Assembly (NCBI GenBank): GCA_964530215.1
Contig: CAZHAJ010000022.1
Coordinates: 1 to 17,964 of the forward strand
DNA: 17,964 nt
Direction of reading: 5' to 3'
DNA from: JAAXTT01 sp964530215
Lineage (GTDB): Bacteria; Bacillota; Desulfotomaculia; Desulfotomaculales; Desulfocucumaceae
The position numbers were made by a program, and so were the translations under genes. Shown here in pieces: positions 6,881-14,434 of the stretch. The notes beneath the pieces are model-generated. The model saw only the letters and a list, made by a program, of their open reading frames with translations, was not told the origin of the DNA and searched no databases. How positions within the stretch are numbered: position 1 is the first letter of the stretch; each line of letters begins with the position of its first letter.

Positions 6881-7147
6881 TTATATAAAAAAGTAATTTA
6901 AAACCACCAGCATCAATGTACCCGGTATTTGCAAAACCCCGGCCACCAGTACCGTCAGTGGATTTAGTGCAATATGCAATCCCATTTGACTTACAATTAG
7001 GTTTGTCACAGATATAAGTATAGTTCCCACCACTAAATAGCTTGCCACTCGAAGCAACAGCCTGATGGGCCCCGATAAAAAAGATGCGGCTATAAAAAAT
7101 CCACATACAGCCAGCACCACACCAAGTATATACTTCCATTCCACCAT
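6881..7147 (-). CDS. bofA: BofA-family inhibitor of pro-sigma-K processing
   Basis: In Bacillus, BofA sits in the outer forespore membrane with SpoIVFA and holds the SpoIVFB protease inactive until the forespore signals, delaying sigma-K. The 88-residue product matches the family (about 87). It is nearly all hydrophobic, with membrane segments at about residues 7-25 and 32-50. It ends in the conserved LNPLTVLVAGVLQIPGTL block. I chose ATG 7147 because GGGGG lies five bases upstream; a longer frame to 7180 lacks such a site. It follows recR as in Bacillus, and tandem terminators come after it. Together with gin it shows the host sporulates. Confidence 0.88.
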   Translation of the reverse strand: MVEWKYILGVVLAVCGFFIAASFLSGPIRLLLRVASYLVVGTILISVTNLIVSQMGLHIALNPLTVLVAGVLQIPGTLMLVVLNYFFI

Positions 7148-7239
7148 AAACACCCCCGATTGCCACTTAATGGAAATCACCCTGTTTATTGATTATGTAA
7201 TGGAACAGAAAAATATTCCTTATAAATTAAATTATATTT

Positions 7240-7839
7240 TTAAATTACGTCCTGCCTGCCGTCCAATGCTTTAGTTAAAGTAATTTCATCTGCATATTCC
7301 AAGCTTGCTCCCACCGGCAAGCCATGGGCAAGCCTGGTCACTTTTATTCCGGAAGGACTGATTAATCTTGCCAAGTATAAAGCAGTGGCATCTCCCTCAA
7401 CATTAGGATTAGTAGCCAAAATAATTTCTTTAAAATCATTGTTAATCAATCTTTCCATCAACTCTTTAACAGTAAGCTCATTTGGACCCACTCCACTCAT
7501 GGGTGAAATAGCACCGTGCAACACATGATACAAGCCCCTATAGCCCCTTGATTTTTCCAAAGCAATAACATCCCTGGGCTGCTCTACTACACAAAGCAAC
7601 TGCTGATTTCTTCTGGAATCCCGACAAATATCACAGGGATCTGCATCGGTAAGATCGCAGCACATATGGCAACGGTGTATTTTTTCTCTGGCTTCCATCA
7701 AAGACCTTGCCAAATCACGGGCCACTTCCGGGGGTTCATTTAAGACATAAAAAGCTAGGCGTTGGGCAGTTTTTGGCCCAATACCGGGCAGTCTCGCAAA
7801 TTCGTCAATCAAACGGGCAATCGGTCCGGGCCCATTCAT
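7240..7839 (-). CDS. recR: Recombination mediator RecR
   Basis: RecR works with RecF and RecO to load RecA on gapped DNA. The 199-residue product has the family length of about 198. It carries an N-terminal helix-hairpin-helix (ARLPGIGPKTAQRLAF), then a CHMCCDLTDADPCDIC four-Cys zinc site, then a Toprim domain with VVEQPRDVIALEKS and the ATNPNVEGDATALYLAR block. The C-terminal RLAHGLPVG segment is also typical. ATG 7839 is preferred: GGAGG lies seven bases upstream, while the ATG two codons earlier is too close. It follows ybaB by 58 bases, the standard dnaX-ybaB-recR order. Confidence 0.96.
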   Translation of the reverse strand: MNGPGPIARLIDEFARLPGIGPKTAQRLAFYVLNEPPEVARDLARSLMEAREKIHRCHMCCDLTDADPCDICRDSRRNQQLLCVVEQPRDVIALEKSRGYRGLYHVLHGAISPMSGVGPNELTVKELMERLINNDFKEIILATNPNVEGDATALYLARLISPSGIKVTRLAHGLPVGASLEYADEITLTKALDGRQDVI

Positions 7840-7897
7840 TCCCATACCTCCCAACACCACCACACTGCAAAATATAAATGCCTTTCAGATAGACACC

Positions 7898-8215
7898 TTA
7901 CATCAGGCCGGGAATATTAAGGCCTCCGGTAAGCTTACCCATTTCCTTAGCCACCATATCTCTGGATTGATTCAATGCATTATTAACCGCGGTAAGCACC
8001 AAGTCCTGAAGCATTTCCACATCTTCCGGATCCACTGCTTCAGGTTTGATTTCTATAGATACCAACTCCTGCTTACCATTAGCAACAACCTTAACAGCCC
8101 CGCCTCCGGCAGTGCTTTCTACAGTTCTTTCACCTAACTCTTCCTGCAGCTTAGCCATATCACTTTGCATTTTTTGAACCTGCTTCATCATCTTTTGCAT
8201 ATTACCACCCAACAT
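7898..8215 (-). CDS. ebfC: YbaB/EbfC nucleoid-associated protein
   Basis: A small DNA-binding, dimeric nucleoid protein (105 residues) nearly always encoded between dnaX and recR. The N-terminal coiled helix MQKMMKQVQKMQSDMAKLQ and the VESTAGGGAVKVVANG strand region are diagnostic. The C-terminus is the family-typical GLNIPGLM. I chose ATG 8215, seven bases after AGGAGG (8228-8223); an in-frame TTG two codons earlier would touch that site. It is named yaaK in Bacillus. Confidence 0.95.
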   Translation of the reverse strand: MLGGNMQKMMKQVQKMQSDMAKLQEELGERTVESTAGGGAVKVVANGKQELVSIEIKPEAVDPEDVEMLQDLVLTAVNNALNQSRDMVAKEMGKLTGGLNIPGLM

Positions 8216-8261
8216 AATCAAACCTCCTATTATTTATAATACCTTATGCTACTGGACAATT

Positions 8262-9986
8262 TTATTCTTCATCAAAGCCGCCAAAGCTACCGGTAAATAC
8301 TTCCTCTCCTTCACCAAAGAACATTTCTACATCTTCAGGATTTACCGTTTTCTTTGGTTTCTTTTTTCTAACTGAAGGACTGCTGTCAGAGACCGTCAAA
8401 CGAACACGAAGATCTACCTGGCAAACTGATTTGATTAGACCTGATATTTCTTTGAGATTTGTTTCATCATTCAATATACCCATAGCCAGAGAAGTATACG
8501 CTTCTTTGCGGGGAAAACCTATAATCAATGTACTTCCATCTAAAGTCAAAGGCCATCCCCTGCCCTGGGTAAGATACGATGCAATATTGGGACACACCTT
8601 TTGAGCCACTTCCAATATGTCATTCCAACGAGAATCAATCTTCTTCATTAGCTCCGATGCAGGCTGTTTTACAACCTCATCATCCCCTTGGGATGCCGGA
8701 GCGGATTCCACATTTTGCAGGGAAGAAGTGTTATTATTTGACCTAAGCTCTGTTTTCGGTTTAACTTCTTGCTTGTTGGGCGTCTTGCCGGATTTTGTTT
8801 CTTCCGGCAGATCAAGCTTTTTATCTGGCACGGGTTTCTCATCAGATATCTGCCGGAAAACAAAGGACTTGGGTTCAGAAGACAACTGAGAGAGCAACAC
8901 CTCCAACTCCCCTACCCTGGAAGATAGCTGTGCAATATCGGCATCCTCTGTTACGGCACCTCTATTCCTAGTTGCTTTTATCAAGGCCACCTCCAGTACA
9001 ACCCTGGGTTGGGAACTCCAGCGCATCTGCTGTTCTGCCGATGACAGTTGCTGAATAATCTTGGCAAGACCATCAATGCCCTGCCCTTCTGACTCTATTA
9101 AGTCCAATAAAACTTTGTGCAGGTAAGAATTAATTTGCTTAATCAATTCCCTTAAATCTTTGCCTTCATCCGCCACCTGAGCCACCAACTCCAGCACTTC
9201 CCCAGCTTTGCCCTGCATAAGTGCATGGGCTGTGTTTTCCAACATATCTTCCCGAACAGTACCCAGTAAGCGGTGAATTTCTTCCACACCTATAGTGCCG
9301 CCGCAATATGCTGCAGCCTGGTCTAAAATACTTAAAGCATCTCGCACAGCACCTTCCGCAGCCTTTATAATCAATTTCAAAGCTTGCGAGTCTATACTTA
9401 TTCCGGCAGCTTCAACAATCTGGCTTAATCGTCCCAGCAATGCTGCATCCGTGACACGATGAAAGTCAAATCTCTGACACCTGGAAAGAATGGTTAAGGG
9501 TAAGCGGTGGGGTTCTGTAGTTGCCAAAACAAAAAGCACATGCGATGGCGGTTCTTCCAGGGTTTTTAACAATGCATTGAAGGCTTCGTTGGTCAGCATA
9601 TGCACTTCATCTATAATAAACACCCTTTTACTACCCATAGAAGGTGCAAATCTAACCTGCTCCCTTATTTCCCTAACCTCATCTATTCCCCGGTGGGATG
9701 CGGCATCAATTTCTATCACATCCATACAGGTTCCGGCTTCAATGACAAGGCATAATTCACAAGCCCCACATGGATCTCCCTGCTGTGGCTGCTGACAATT
9801 CACTGCCCTAGCTAAAATTTTAGCAGCACTGGTCTTTCCTGTGCCCCTAGGACCACAAAAAAGATATGCATGAGACAGCCTATTTTTTATTAAGGCGTTA
9901 ACCAAAGTACGAACCACATGGTCCTGCCCCACTACATCGGCAAACTTATGGGGTCGCCATTCCCGATAAAGAGCAAGGTATGCCAC
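8262..9986 (-). CDS. dnaX: DNA polymerase III subunit gamma/tau
   Basis: The ATPase of the replicative clamp loader (574 residues). From the N-terminus: LALYREWRP; Walker A GPRGTGKT (45-52); four zinc Cys (64, 73, 76, 79); Walker B FIIDEVH (about 123-129); the LATTEP sensor region; and SRCQRFDF. Domain III runs to about residue 370. A hydrophilic Ser/Lys/Glu-rich linker and a tau-like C-terminal region with an acidic end follow. I chose GTG 9986, giving the usual MAYLALYREWRP start with GGTGGG nine bases upstream; an ATG three codons earlier is possible. A heptamer A-AAA-AAG occurs in frame at 8367-8361, but so near the C-terminus that it would not yield a gamma form. It lies downstream of the SRP RNA gene, as in Bacillus. 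Confidence 0.96.
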   Translation of the reverse strand: MAYLALYREWRPHKFADVVGQDHVVRTLVNALIKNRLSHAYLFCGPRGTGKTSAAKILARAVNCQQPQQGDPCGACELCLVIEAGTCMDVIEIDAASHRGIDEVREIREQVRFAPSMGSKRVFIIDEVHMLTNEAFNALLKTLEEPPSHVLFVLATTEPHRLPLTILSRCQRFDFHRVTDAALLGRLSQIVEAAGISIDSQALKLIIKAAEGAVRDALSILDQAAAYCGGTIGVEEIHRLLGTVREDMLENTAHALMQGKAGEVLELVAQVADEGKDLRELIKQINSYLHKVLLDLIESEGQGIDGLAKIIQQLSSAEQQMRWSSQPRVVLEVALIKATRNRGAVTEDADIAQLSSRVGELEVLLSQLSSEPKSFVFRQISDEKPVPDKKLDLPEETKSGKTPNKQEVKPKTELRSNNNTSSLQNVESAPASQGDDEVVKQPASELMKKIDSRWNDILEVAQKVCPNIASYLTQGRGWPLTLDGSTLIIGFPRKEAYTSLAMGILNDETNLKEISGLIKSVCQVDLRVRLTVSDSSPSVRKKKPKKTVNPEDVEMFFGEGEEVFTGSFGGFDEE

Positions 9987-10065
9987 TGCAAACATCCCAC
10001 CCATGGTATAAATTACTGTCTGTATATTTTTCGCTGCATAAGAAATTTTTCCTTTACATTAAGGA

Positions 10066-10100
10066 GAAAAAGCCGTACCTGAACTCAGATACGGCTTTTA
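10066..10100 (-). terminator. Terminator of the SRP RNA gene
   Basis: AGCCGTA (10071-10077) pairs with TACGGCT (10090-10096). An inner TGA/TCA extends the stem across one mismatch, and T-runs flank it on both strands. It follows the SRP RNA 3' end by about a dozen bases on the minus strand. The A/T flanks could let it work in both directions. Confidence 0.8.
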
Positions 10101-10108
10101 TAATAATA

Positions 10109-10377
10109 GGCCGTGCACCCTCCTTTGAATAATAGCTTCCGGGCGTTACTTCTGCAGGTAACTCAGACCGGGCAACCTTACGGCACCCGCAGTTTCTCCT
10201 TTAGTGCTGCTTCCGTCAGGACCTGACACGGTTCAGGAGTCTGCGTCGCGCAAGACCCAATCTTCAACATCCCTTACAAAAGCCAGACCCCACAAGCTAA
10301 ACCCGAGGGAGGGAATTCAACCCTGCTATAGCGGATTGCAGGTACAGGGCACCGCCAGTTCCCCGTCTAGCACGACC
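10109..10377 (-). ncRNA. ffs: Signal recognition particle RNA, large Bacillus type (scRNA)
   Basis: The RNA of the signal recognition particle, which binds Ffh and targets nascent membrane proteins. The minus strand holds the domain IV signature CAGGTCCTGACGGAAGCAGC (about 10207-10227) with its GGAA tetraloop, plus an Alu-domain block near the 5' end containing GGTGCCCTGTA and CTGCAATCCGCTATAGCAGG (about 10324-10350). Boundaries come from pairing of GGTCGTGC (10377-10370) with GCACGGCC (10116-10109), eight pairs with one G-T. This gives 269 nt, close to the 271-nt Bacillus scRNA. It lies between tRNA-Ser and dnaX as in Bacillus, and a terminator follows. Confidence 0.95.
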
Positions 10378-10405
10378 AAAATGTAGGTGTAATAAATTAC
10401 ATATC

Positions 10406-10411
10406 ATTATA
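10406..10411 (-). promoter_or_regulatory. ffs: Probable -10 box of the SRP RNA gene
   Basis: A minus-strand TATAAT (10411-10406) sits about 29 bases upstream of the inferred RNA 5' end, implying a short processed leader. No good -35 is present at 17 bases; the sequence there is AT-only. Confidence 0.45.
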
Positions 10412-10524
10412 TCTTAAAAGGACTTTTTTATAAATATATAAAATATGGGGATGTCAGAATTCACAAATACTTATCGTGAAGAAAAATTTACCCAAAAAAT
10501 TTAGTAAAGGTACTTTCCTGTGCA

Positions 10525-10556
10525 ATAAAAAAGGCATAGATTAAACCCTATGCCTT
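10525..10556 (-). terminator. Terminator of the tRNA-Ser gene
   Basis: A perfect nine-base stem, AAGGCATAG (10531-10539) with CTATGCCTT (10548-10556), has an 8-base loop. On the minus strand it is followed by a T-run (10530-10525), four bases past the tRNA CCA end. Confidence 0.9.
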
Positions 10557-10560
10557 AGAC

Positions 10561-10650
10561 TGGCGGAGAGAGCGAGATTCGAACTCGCGGAACAGTTGCC
10601 CGTTCACACGCTTTCCAGGCGTGCGCCTTAAACCACTCGGCCATCTCTCC
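10561..10650 (-). tRNA. tRNA-Ser (anticodon GGA)
   Basis: A 90-nt class II tRNA on the minus strand with encoded CCA. The acceptor arms GGAGAGA and TCTCTCC pair fully. The anticodon stem CACGC/GCGTG frames the loop CTGGAAA, giving anticodon GGA (10616-10614). A long variable arm and the TTCGAAT T-loop follow. It reads UCC and UCU. Position next to the SRP RNA and dnaX matches the Bacillus order. Confidence 0.97.
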
Positions 10651-10694
10651 ATAGAGCAATGAACTATTATATTATCTTTATACTACAATACAAC

Positions 10695-10723
10695 ATTATA
10701 CACAGGTTTATCCTCGCCCGCAA
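10695..10723 (-). promoter_or_regulatory. Promoter of tRNA-Ser
   Basis: Minus-strand TTGCGG (10723-10718), a 17-base spacer and a perfect TATAAT (10700-10695) lie about 45 bases upstream of the tRNA. Hexamers and spacing are those of a strong sigma-A promoter. Confidence 0.75.
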
Positions 10724-10805
10724 GGACTATTTCCAAACAGGCAATTTCAGCTAAGACTCATTTAAGATTCCTTAAACTCCCACCCGTATTGATTTTGATT
10801 CTTTT

Positions 10806-10840
10806 AAAAAGGGTGACTGATACTTAAATATCAATCACCC
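10806..10840 (-). terminator. Terminator downstream of the chemoreceptor gene
   Basis: Arms GGGTGA-C-TGAT (10811-10821) and ATCA-A-TCACCC (10830-10840) form a ten-pair stem with one C-A mismatch. On the minus strand TTTTT (10810-10806) follows. It ends the chemoreceptor transcript after repeat copy B. The stem is related to those at 2836-2871 and 13592-13623. Confidence 0.8.
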
Positions 10841-10843
10841 AAT

Positions 10844-10998
10844 TTATTCTCCCATTATGGGTTCTACCCCAACAATTGACAGAGAGCATTTTTAAATTCT
10901 GGATTCTGGATTCTGACTTCTGTATTCCTCTGAAATTATATGTCGATCACTGTGTCGGTTCTATTGACTCTCCATTAATGGGGCTGCCCCAACAAACC
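10844..10998 (-). repeat. Composite 3'-end repeat, copy B
   Basis: Same build as copy A: palindromic units at 10844-10889 and 10964-10998 flank degenerate heptamers (10896-10934). The first unit shares TCTACCCCAACAATTGACAG with copy A; the second has decayed to GGGGCTGCCCC with its right arm lost. It lies between the chemoreceptor stop codon (11022) and its terminator (10811-10840). The rest of 10652-10800 holds only the tRNA promoter; I see nothing else there. Confidence 0.8.
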
Positions 10999-11021
10999 AA
11001 AGATTTACAACTTACTAAACT

Positions 11022-12578
11022 CTATGAAAGCCTAAACTTACTGGCCAAATCCTCTAAATCCCCTGCCAAACTGGCCAAATCCTGGGTTGTTGAGGTTACT
11101 TCCTCCATGGTTGCAGTTTGCTCTTGGGCAGCGGCTGCTACATTCTGTACTCCGTCTGACATTTGAGTTGCTGCAGATGCAATATCCTGGATGTCCACCA
11201 CCAGTTTTTGTACAGTAGAGGTAATTTTCTCAAAGGTTCCCCCTACCTCGCTGACCACTTTAGTACCATATTCCACTTCTTTGGAACCCTCATCCATAGA
11301 TTGTACTGCTTTTTCAGATTCCTTTTGAATGGTATTTATTAAGGTATATATCTCTTTAGCTGCGTCAGCTGACTGCTCAGCCAACTTTCTGACCTCCTCA
11401 GCCACCACCGCAAAACCACGGCCTTGGTCTCCGGCTCTGGCGGCTTCAATGGCCGCGTTTAAAGCCAGCAGGTTGGTCTGATCAGCAATTTGAGTTATCA
11501 GATTTACAATTTGAGAAATTTTAATATTGGACTGATTTAGCTCACGGATAACTTCTCCTACAGTGGATGTAGCATTTTTAATGGTTTCCATTTGCAGAGT
11601 AACTTCTTTAATTCCATCATTTCCTTCTTTTGCAAAAATATCGGCTTGATTAGAGGCATCGGCAACTTTCTGGGAGTTCTGAGTTACCTGCTCCACGGTA
11701 GCCGCTACTTCATGAATACTGGAGGCTGTTTCATTTGCTCCTGCAGAAACATTTTCAGCACTGGCTGATAGTTGAGTTGCAGACGCTGCCACCACACTTG
11801 ACTTTTCATTAAGCCCCTGAATGATCTCTTTTAGATTAAGGAACATGGTATTAAAAGCTTTTGCCAACTGTCCCACTTCATTATTTCCCTTAACCTTAAT
11901 TTCTTTAGCGGTAAGATCTCCTTCCGCTATTTTAACAGCCTCATTTGCCAGCATTCTCAAGGGATTAACAATTCCCCTCAAAAGTTTAACGCTGATTAAA
12001 ATACATATAAATACAGCCACAAGACCCACAATAATGGCGGTATTTCTTATATTGATGCTGTTTTGACCCTCTTGCTGAGCGTTAGCTAAAACACTTTGTT
12101 TTTTGCTGGCTACAAATTCCTCCATGGTACTTTGCAGTTGATGCCTAAGGTCAGTGTACTCTCCCTTATATATCGCCACAGCTTCCTCAGGTGATGTTCC
12201 TGCTATTTCAATCATCTGGGTTTCCAGTTCAATAAGTCTTGTATTAAGACCATCAATTTGGTCAAATACTTCTATGCTGGCAGGGTCAATTTCCATCATT
12301 CTTTGAATTGACACCTCTATTTTTTCCGCATATGCATTATATATTTCAATATCAGCAGTACTATTGGGATCGATAATTATTCCCCTCACCGCATCTGTTA
12401 ATGTCAAATCTTCAAATTGTATGTTTTGGGCAACTTCTAAAACTTCGATATCTCTATCAGCAATACTGTTAATTTCATAAGCCGCTCTGCTCAAACCATA
12501 AACCGAAATCCCTAACGTTAAAATAAACACCAATATAATAAGTCCCATGTTAGCCTGCAAACTATAACGCTTAAACAT
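11022..12578 (-). CDS. Methyl-accepting chemotaxis protein, transmembrane
   Basis: A chemoreceptor of 518 residues that should signal through CheA/CheW to the flagella. Layout: transmembrane segment at residues 11-30; an extracellular helical domain of about 150 residues (31-179, probably a four-helix-bundle ligand domain); a second transmembrane segment at 180-199; HAMP at about 201-253; then the long cytoplasmic signalling hairpin. The conserved tip is at about 360-405 with QTNLLALNAAIEAARAGDQG and GFAVVAEEVRKLAEQS. There is no C-terminal CheR-docking pentapeptide. GGGAGG lies upstream of the ATG. The ligand is unknown. No other chemotaxis genes are nearby. A structured leader precedes it and repeat copy B follows it. 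Confidence 0.95.
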   Translation of the reverse strand: MFKRYSLQANMGLIILVFILTLGISVYGLSRAAYEINSIADRDIEVLEVAQNIQFEDLTLTDAVRGIIIDPNSTADIEIYNAYAEKIEVSIQRMMEIDPASIEVFDQIDGLNTRLIELETQMIEIAGTSPEEAVAIYKGEYTDLRHQLQSTMEEFVASKKQSVLANAQQEGQNSINIRNTAIIVGLVAVFICILISVKLLRGIVNPLRMLANEAVKIAEGDLTAKEIKVKGNNEVGQLAKAFNTMFLNLKEIIQGLNEKSSVVAASATQLSASAENVSAGANETASSIHEVAATVEQVTQNSQKVADASNQADIFAKEGNDGIKEVTLQMETIKNATSTVGEVIRELNQSNIKISQIVNLITQIADQTNLLALNAAIEAARAGDQGRGFAVVAEEVRKLAEQSADAAKEIYTLINTIQKESEKAVQSMDEGSKEVEYGTKVVSEVGGTFEKITSTVQKLVVDIQDIASAATQMSDGVQNVAAAAQEQTATMEEVTSTTQDLASLAGDLEDLASKFRLS

Positions 12579-12838
12579 CTTTCAACCTCCCGAAATGAAT
12601 TTAGCAAAAATAAAGCTGCTTATCTATACTACCAGCAATGCCGGTGACCTTTGATTTTTTTGAAATTTTTCAGTTTGCATTACTATAATCCCACCTCCCA
12701 GCGAAATAACCTTACAGCATATCTGTAACATATCATGCAATTCTTATCCATATAGTGACATCAATAACTATATAACAATTCCATATAAATGCAATTTTTC
12801 CTTTGAAATATTAATGTTTTTTTAATTTTTTCTTAAAT
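12579..12838 (-). promoter_or_regulatory. Leader and upstream region of the chemoreceptor gene
   Basis: No gene of normal size lies between the chemoreceptor and rubrerythrin, which are divergent. On the minus strand there is an 18-codon ORF (ATG 12680 to TAG 12624) with GGTGGG upstream. A hairpin ACCGGC/GCTGGT (12645-12631) lies within the ORF's last codons. A second weak AGCA/TGCT hairpin lies before the chemoreceptor ribosome binding site. I could not match it to a c-di-GMP-I or other riboswitch consensus. No clear promoter pair stands out; the far side is very AT-rich. Confidence 0.35.
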
Positions 12839-12867
12839 TTGACATAGATTTATAAAAATTTTAAGAT
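12839..12867 (+). promoter_or_regulatory. Promoter of rubrerythrin
   Basis: A perfect TTGACA (12839-12844), a 17-base spacer and TAAGAT (12862-12867) lie about 65 bases before the rubrerythrin ATG. This is a strong sigma-A match. I see no obvious PerR-type operator, though the AT-rich background would hide a degenerate one. Confidence 0.7.
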
Positions 12868-12931
12868 TTTATTAACAGCTTTTTTATATTTTTAGGTTAA
12901 AATCAGGTAAAAGTGAGGTGTATGTTTAAAA

Positions 12932-13525
12932 ATGAAAAGCTTAGTTGGCACAAAAACTGCCGAAAATTTACTTAAGAGTTTTGCAGGAGAATCCCAGGCT
13001 AGAAATCGGTACACCTATTATGCATCGGTGGCTGATAAGGAAGGTTATAAGCAAATCAAGAATATTTTCATCGAAACGGCTGATAACGAAAAAGAACACG
13101 CAAAAAGGTTTTACAAGTTCTTGCTGGCAGGTTTTGAAGGCAAGCTGCCGGCAATGGTTGAAATTAATGCCCATTACCCCATTGCCCAAGGGACAACCCT
13201 GGATAATTTAAAAGCAGCAGCCAGCGGCGAAAACGAAGAATGGGCGGATCTATATCCTGCCTTCGCAGATATTGCTGAGCAAGAAGGTTTTCCTGAAATC
13301 GCCCTTGCCTTCAGAAGTATTGCTTCAGCAGAAAAGAGACATGAAAACAGATTTAATAAACTTGCGGAAAATATAGAGAACAGCAGTGTTTTTAAAAAGT
13401 CTGACAATGTCTTTTGGAAATGTGGGAATTGCGGCTATGTCCACCAAGGTCAGGAAGCTCCCGAAGAGTGTCCTGCCTGCATCCACCCCCAAGCACACTT
13501 TGAGGTGTTTGTGGAAAACTATTAA
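12932..13525 (+). CDS. rbr: Rubrerythrin
   Basis: A cytoplasmic non-haem diiron peroxidase (197 residues) that reduces hydrogen peroxide in anaerobes, using electrons passed through its rubredoxin domain. The N-terminal four-helix domain has Glu20, Glu53 with His56 (EKEH) and a later AEKRHENR block with its own ExxH. The positions of Glu20, Glu53 and His56 match classical rubrerythrin numbering. The C-terminal rubredoxin domain has CGNC (164, 167) and CPAC (180, 183). ATG 12932 has GAGGTG 12 bases upstream, a slightly long spacing. It is monocistronic, one of only two plus-strand genes, with its own promoter and a hairpin downstream. Confidence 0.97.
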   Translation: MKSLVGTKTAENLLKSFAGESQARNRYTYYASVADKEGYKQIKNIFIETADNEKEHAKRFYKFLLAGFEGKLPAMVEINAHYPIAQGTTLDNLKAAASGENEEWADLYPAFADIAEQEGFPEIALAFRSIASAEKRHENRFNKLAENIENSSVFKKSDNVFWKCGNCGYVHQGQEAPEECPACIHPQAHFEVFVENY

Positions 13526-13672
13526 TCAGAGGAATGCAGAAGTCCGAATTCAAGATTCAGAAGACCGAATCTTAGAAAACATTAATACCAAAGCGGTGGC
13601 TGACCACATAGTCAACCACCGCTGATATTATTTACTCTCAAACTGTGGAACCTACTTAATTAACATAGAGCC
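13526..13672. repeat. Composite 3'-end repeat, degraded copy C
   Basis: Between the converging rubrerythrin and motB stops lie the same parts seen in copies A and B. A heptamer-like run (13526-13576) starts right after the rubrerythrin stop in the same sense relative to that gene. A palindromic unit (13631-13672), starting TTTACTCTC and ending ATAGAGC, faces motB. The hairpin at 13592-13623 lies between them. Base changes have broken the GGGGT/ACCCC core. Confidence 0.6.
13592..13623. terminator. Hairpin shared by converging rubrerythrin and motB transcripts
   Basis: AGCGGTGG-C-TGAC (13592-13604) pairs with GTCA-A-CCACCGCT (13611-13623): twelve pairs, one C-A mismatch and a 6-base loop. Neither side has a true T-run, so termination may be weak or it may act as an mRNA 3'-end stem. 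The mismatch is in the same place as in the hairpin of copy B. Confidence 0.6.
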
Positions 13673-13691
13673 TTTTTTGCAAAACACGCGT

Positions 13692-14417
13692 TTATGGAAG
13701 GACAGCACTGTCCATCTTCCTTATGGCTAACTCCACTCTCCGATTGGCAGCCCGACCCCTTTCAGTCGTATTGGACGCCACCGGCCTGTATTCTGCATAA
13801 CCGATTGCACTGAAATTTCTGGGATTCAAACTATCATTGCTTAAAATAAGCTTTAATATGTTCAGGGCTCTCTCTGTGCTGAGATCCCAATTTGATTCAA
13901 ACTGCCAATTGTTTATCGGCACATTGTCGGTGTGTCCCGATACAATTACCTCAAAAGTAGGGTGCTGGATAAACATCTCTGACAGCGACAGTATTGTCTC
14001 ACGAGCCTGACTTTTAATAACCGCGCTTCCCGAGTCAAAAAGAGCGTAATCCGGAATTGATATCACCAATACATCACCATTCAATCTGGTAGCCAGCTCA
14101 TTGGATAAGTTCTTGTCTTGGACATACTCAGTGATTTCTTGCTGAAGCTGCTGCAGTTCCACCAGATGCTCATTGCCCATGGACATTAAGTCCATGCCTC
14201 TGTTGTTGCTGGATGTTTCCCGATCCAGTATCCCTGCCCCTCCGGTGAAGGCCTGATTAAAGGCTTGTCTCATGGCATTATATTTTTGAGCGTCCACAGT
14301 ACTGGAAGCAAATAAAACAATAAATAATGCCAATAGTAATGTTAAAATATCGGCATAAGGAATTAACCAAGCTTCACTGACATGCTCCTCATCATGTTCC
14401 CTTCTCTTTTTAGACAA
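13692..14417 (-). CDS. motB: Flagellar stator protein MotB
   Basis: The stator subunit (241 residues) that anchors the ion channel to peptidoglycan. A short basic cytoplasmic N-terminus leads to one transmembrane segment (about 20-40) with Asp23 in PYADILTLLLALFIVLFA, the ion-binding Asp. A periplasmic linker follows, then the OmpA-like domain (about 115-235) with VSGHTDNVPI and the ERALNIL block that contacts peptidoglycan. The start is TTG 14417 with GGGAG just upstream; no in-frame ATG is close. It is 17 bases after motA. The coupling ion (H+ or Na+) cannot be decided by eye. Confidence 0.95.
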   Translation of the reverse strand: MSKKRREHDEEHVSEAWLIPYADILTLLLALFIVLFASSTVDAQKYNAMRQAFNQAFTGGAGILDRETSSNNRGMDLMSMGNEHLVELQQLQQEITEYVQDKNLSNELATRLNGDVLVISIPDYALFDSGSAVIKSQARETILSLSEMFIQHPTFEVIVSGHTDNVPINNWQFESNWDLSTERALNILKLILSNDSLNPRNFSAIGYAEYRPVASNTTERGRAANRRVELAIRKMDSAVLP

Positions 14418-14434
14418 TTAACTCCCACCCATGT

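Noticed and set aside
6843..7166. 107-residue minus-strand ORF overlapping bofA
   Set aside because: It is a shifted frame over bofA with no family signature; the bofA frame has the conserved C-terminal block and a good ribosome binding site.
10204..10386. Plus-strand ORF of 60 residues
   Set aside because: It lies on the strand opposite the SRP RNA, whose structure explains the sequence.
12601..12720. c-di-GMP-I (GEMM) riboswitch before the chemoreceptor
   Set aside because: GGTCAC and a nearby hairpin invite the idea, but the conserved GCAAAGCC and GGTAGGTAGCGGGGTTAC-type blocks are missing.
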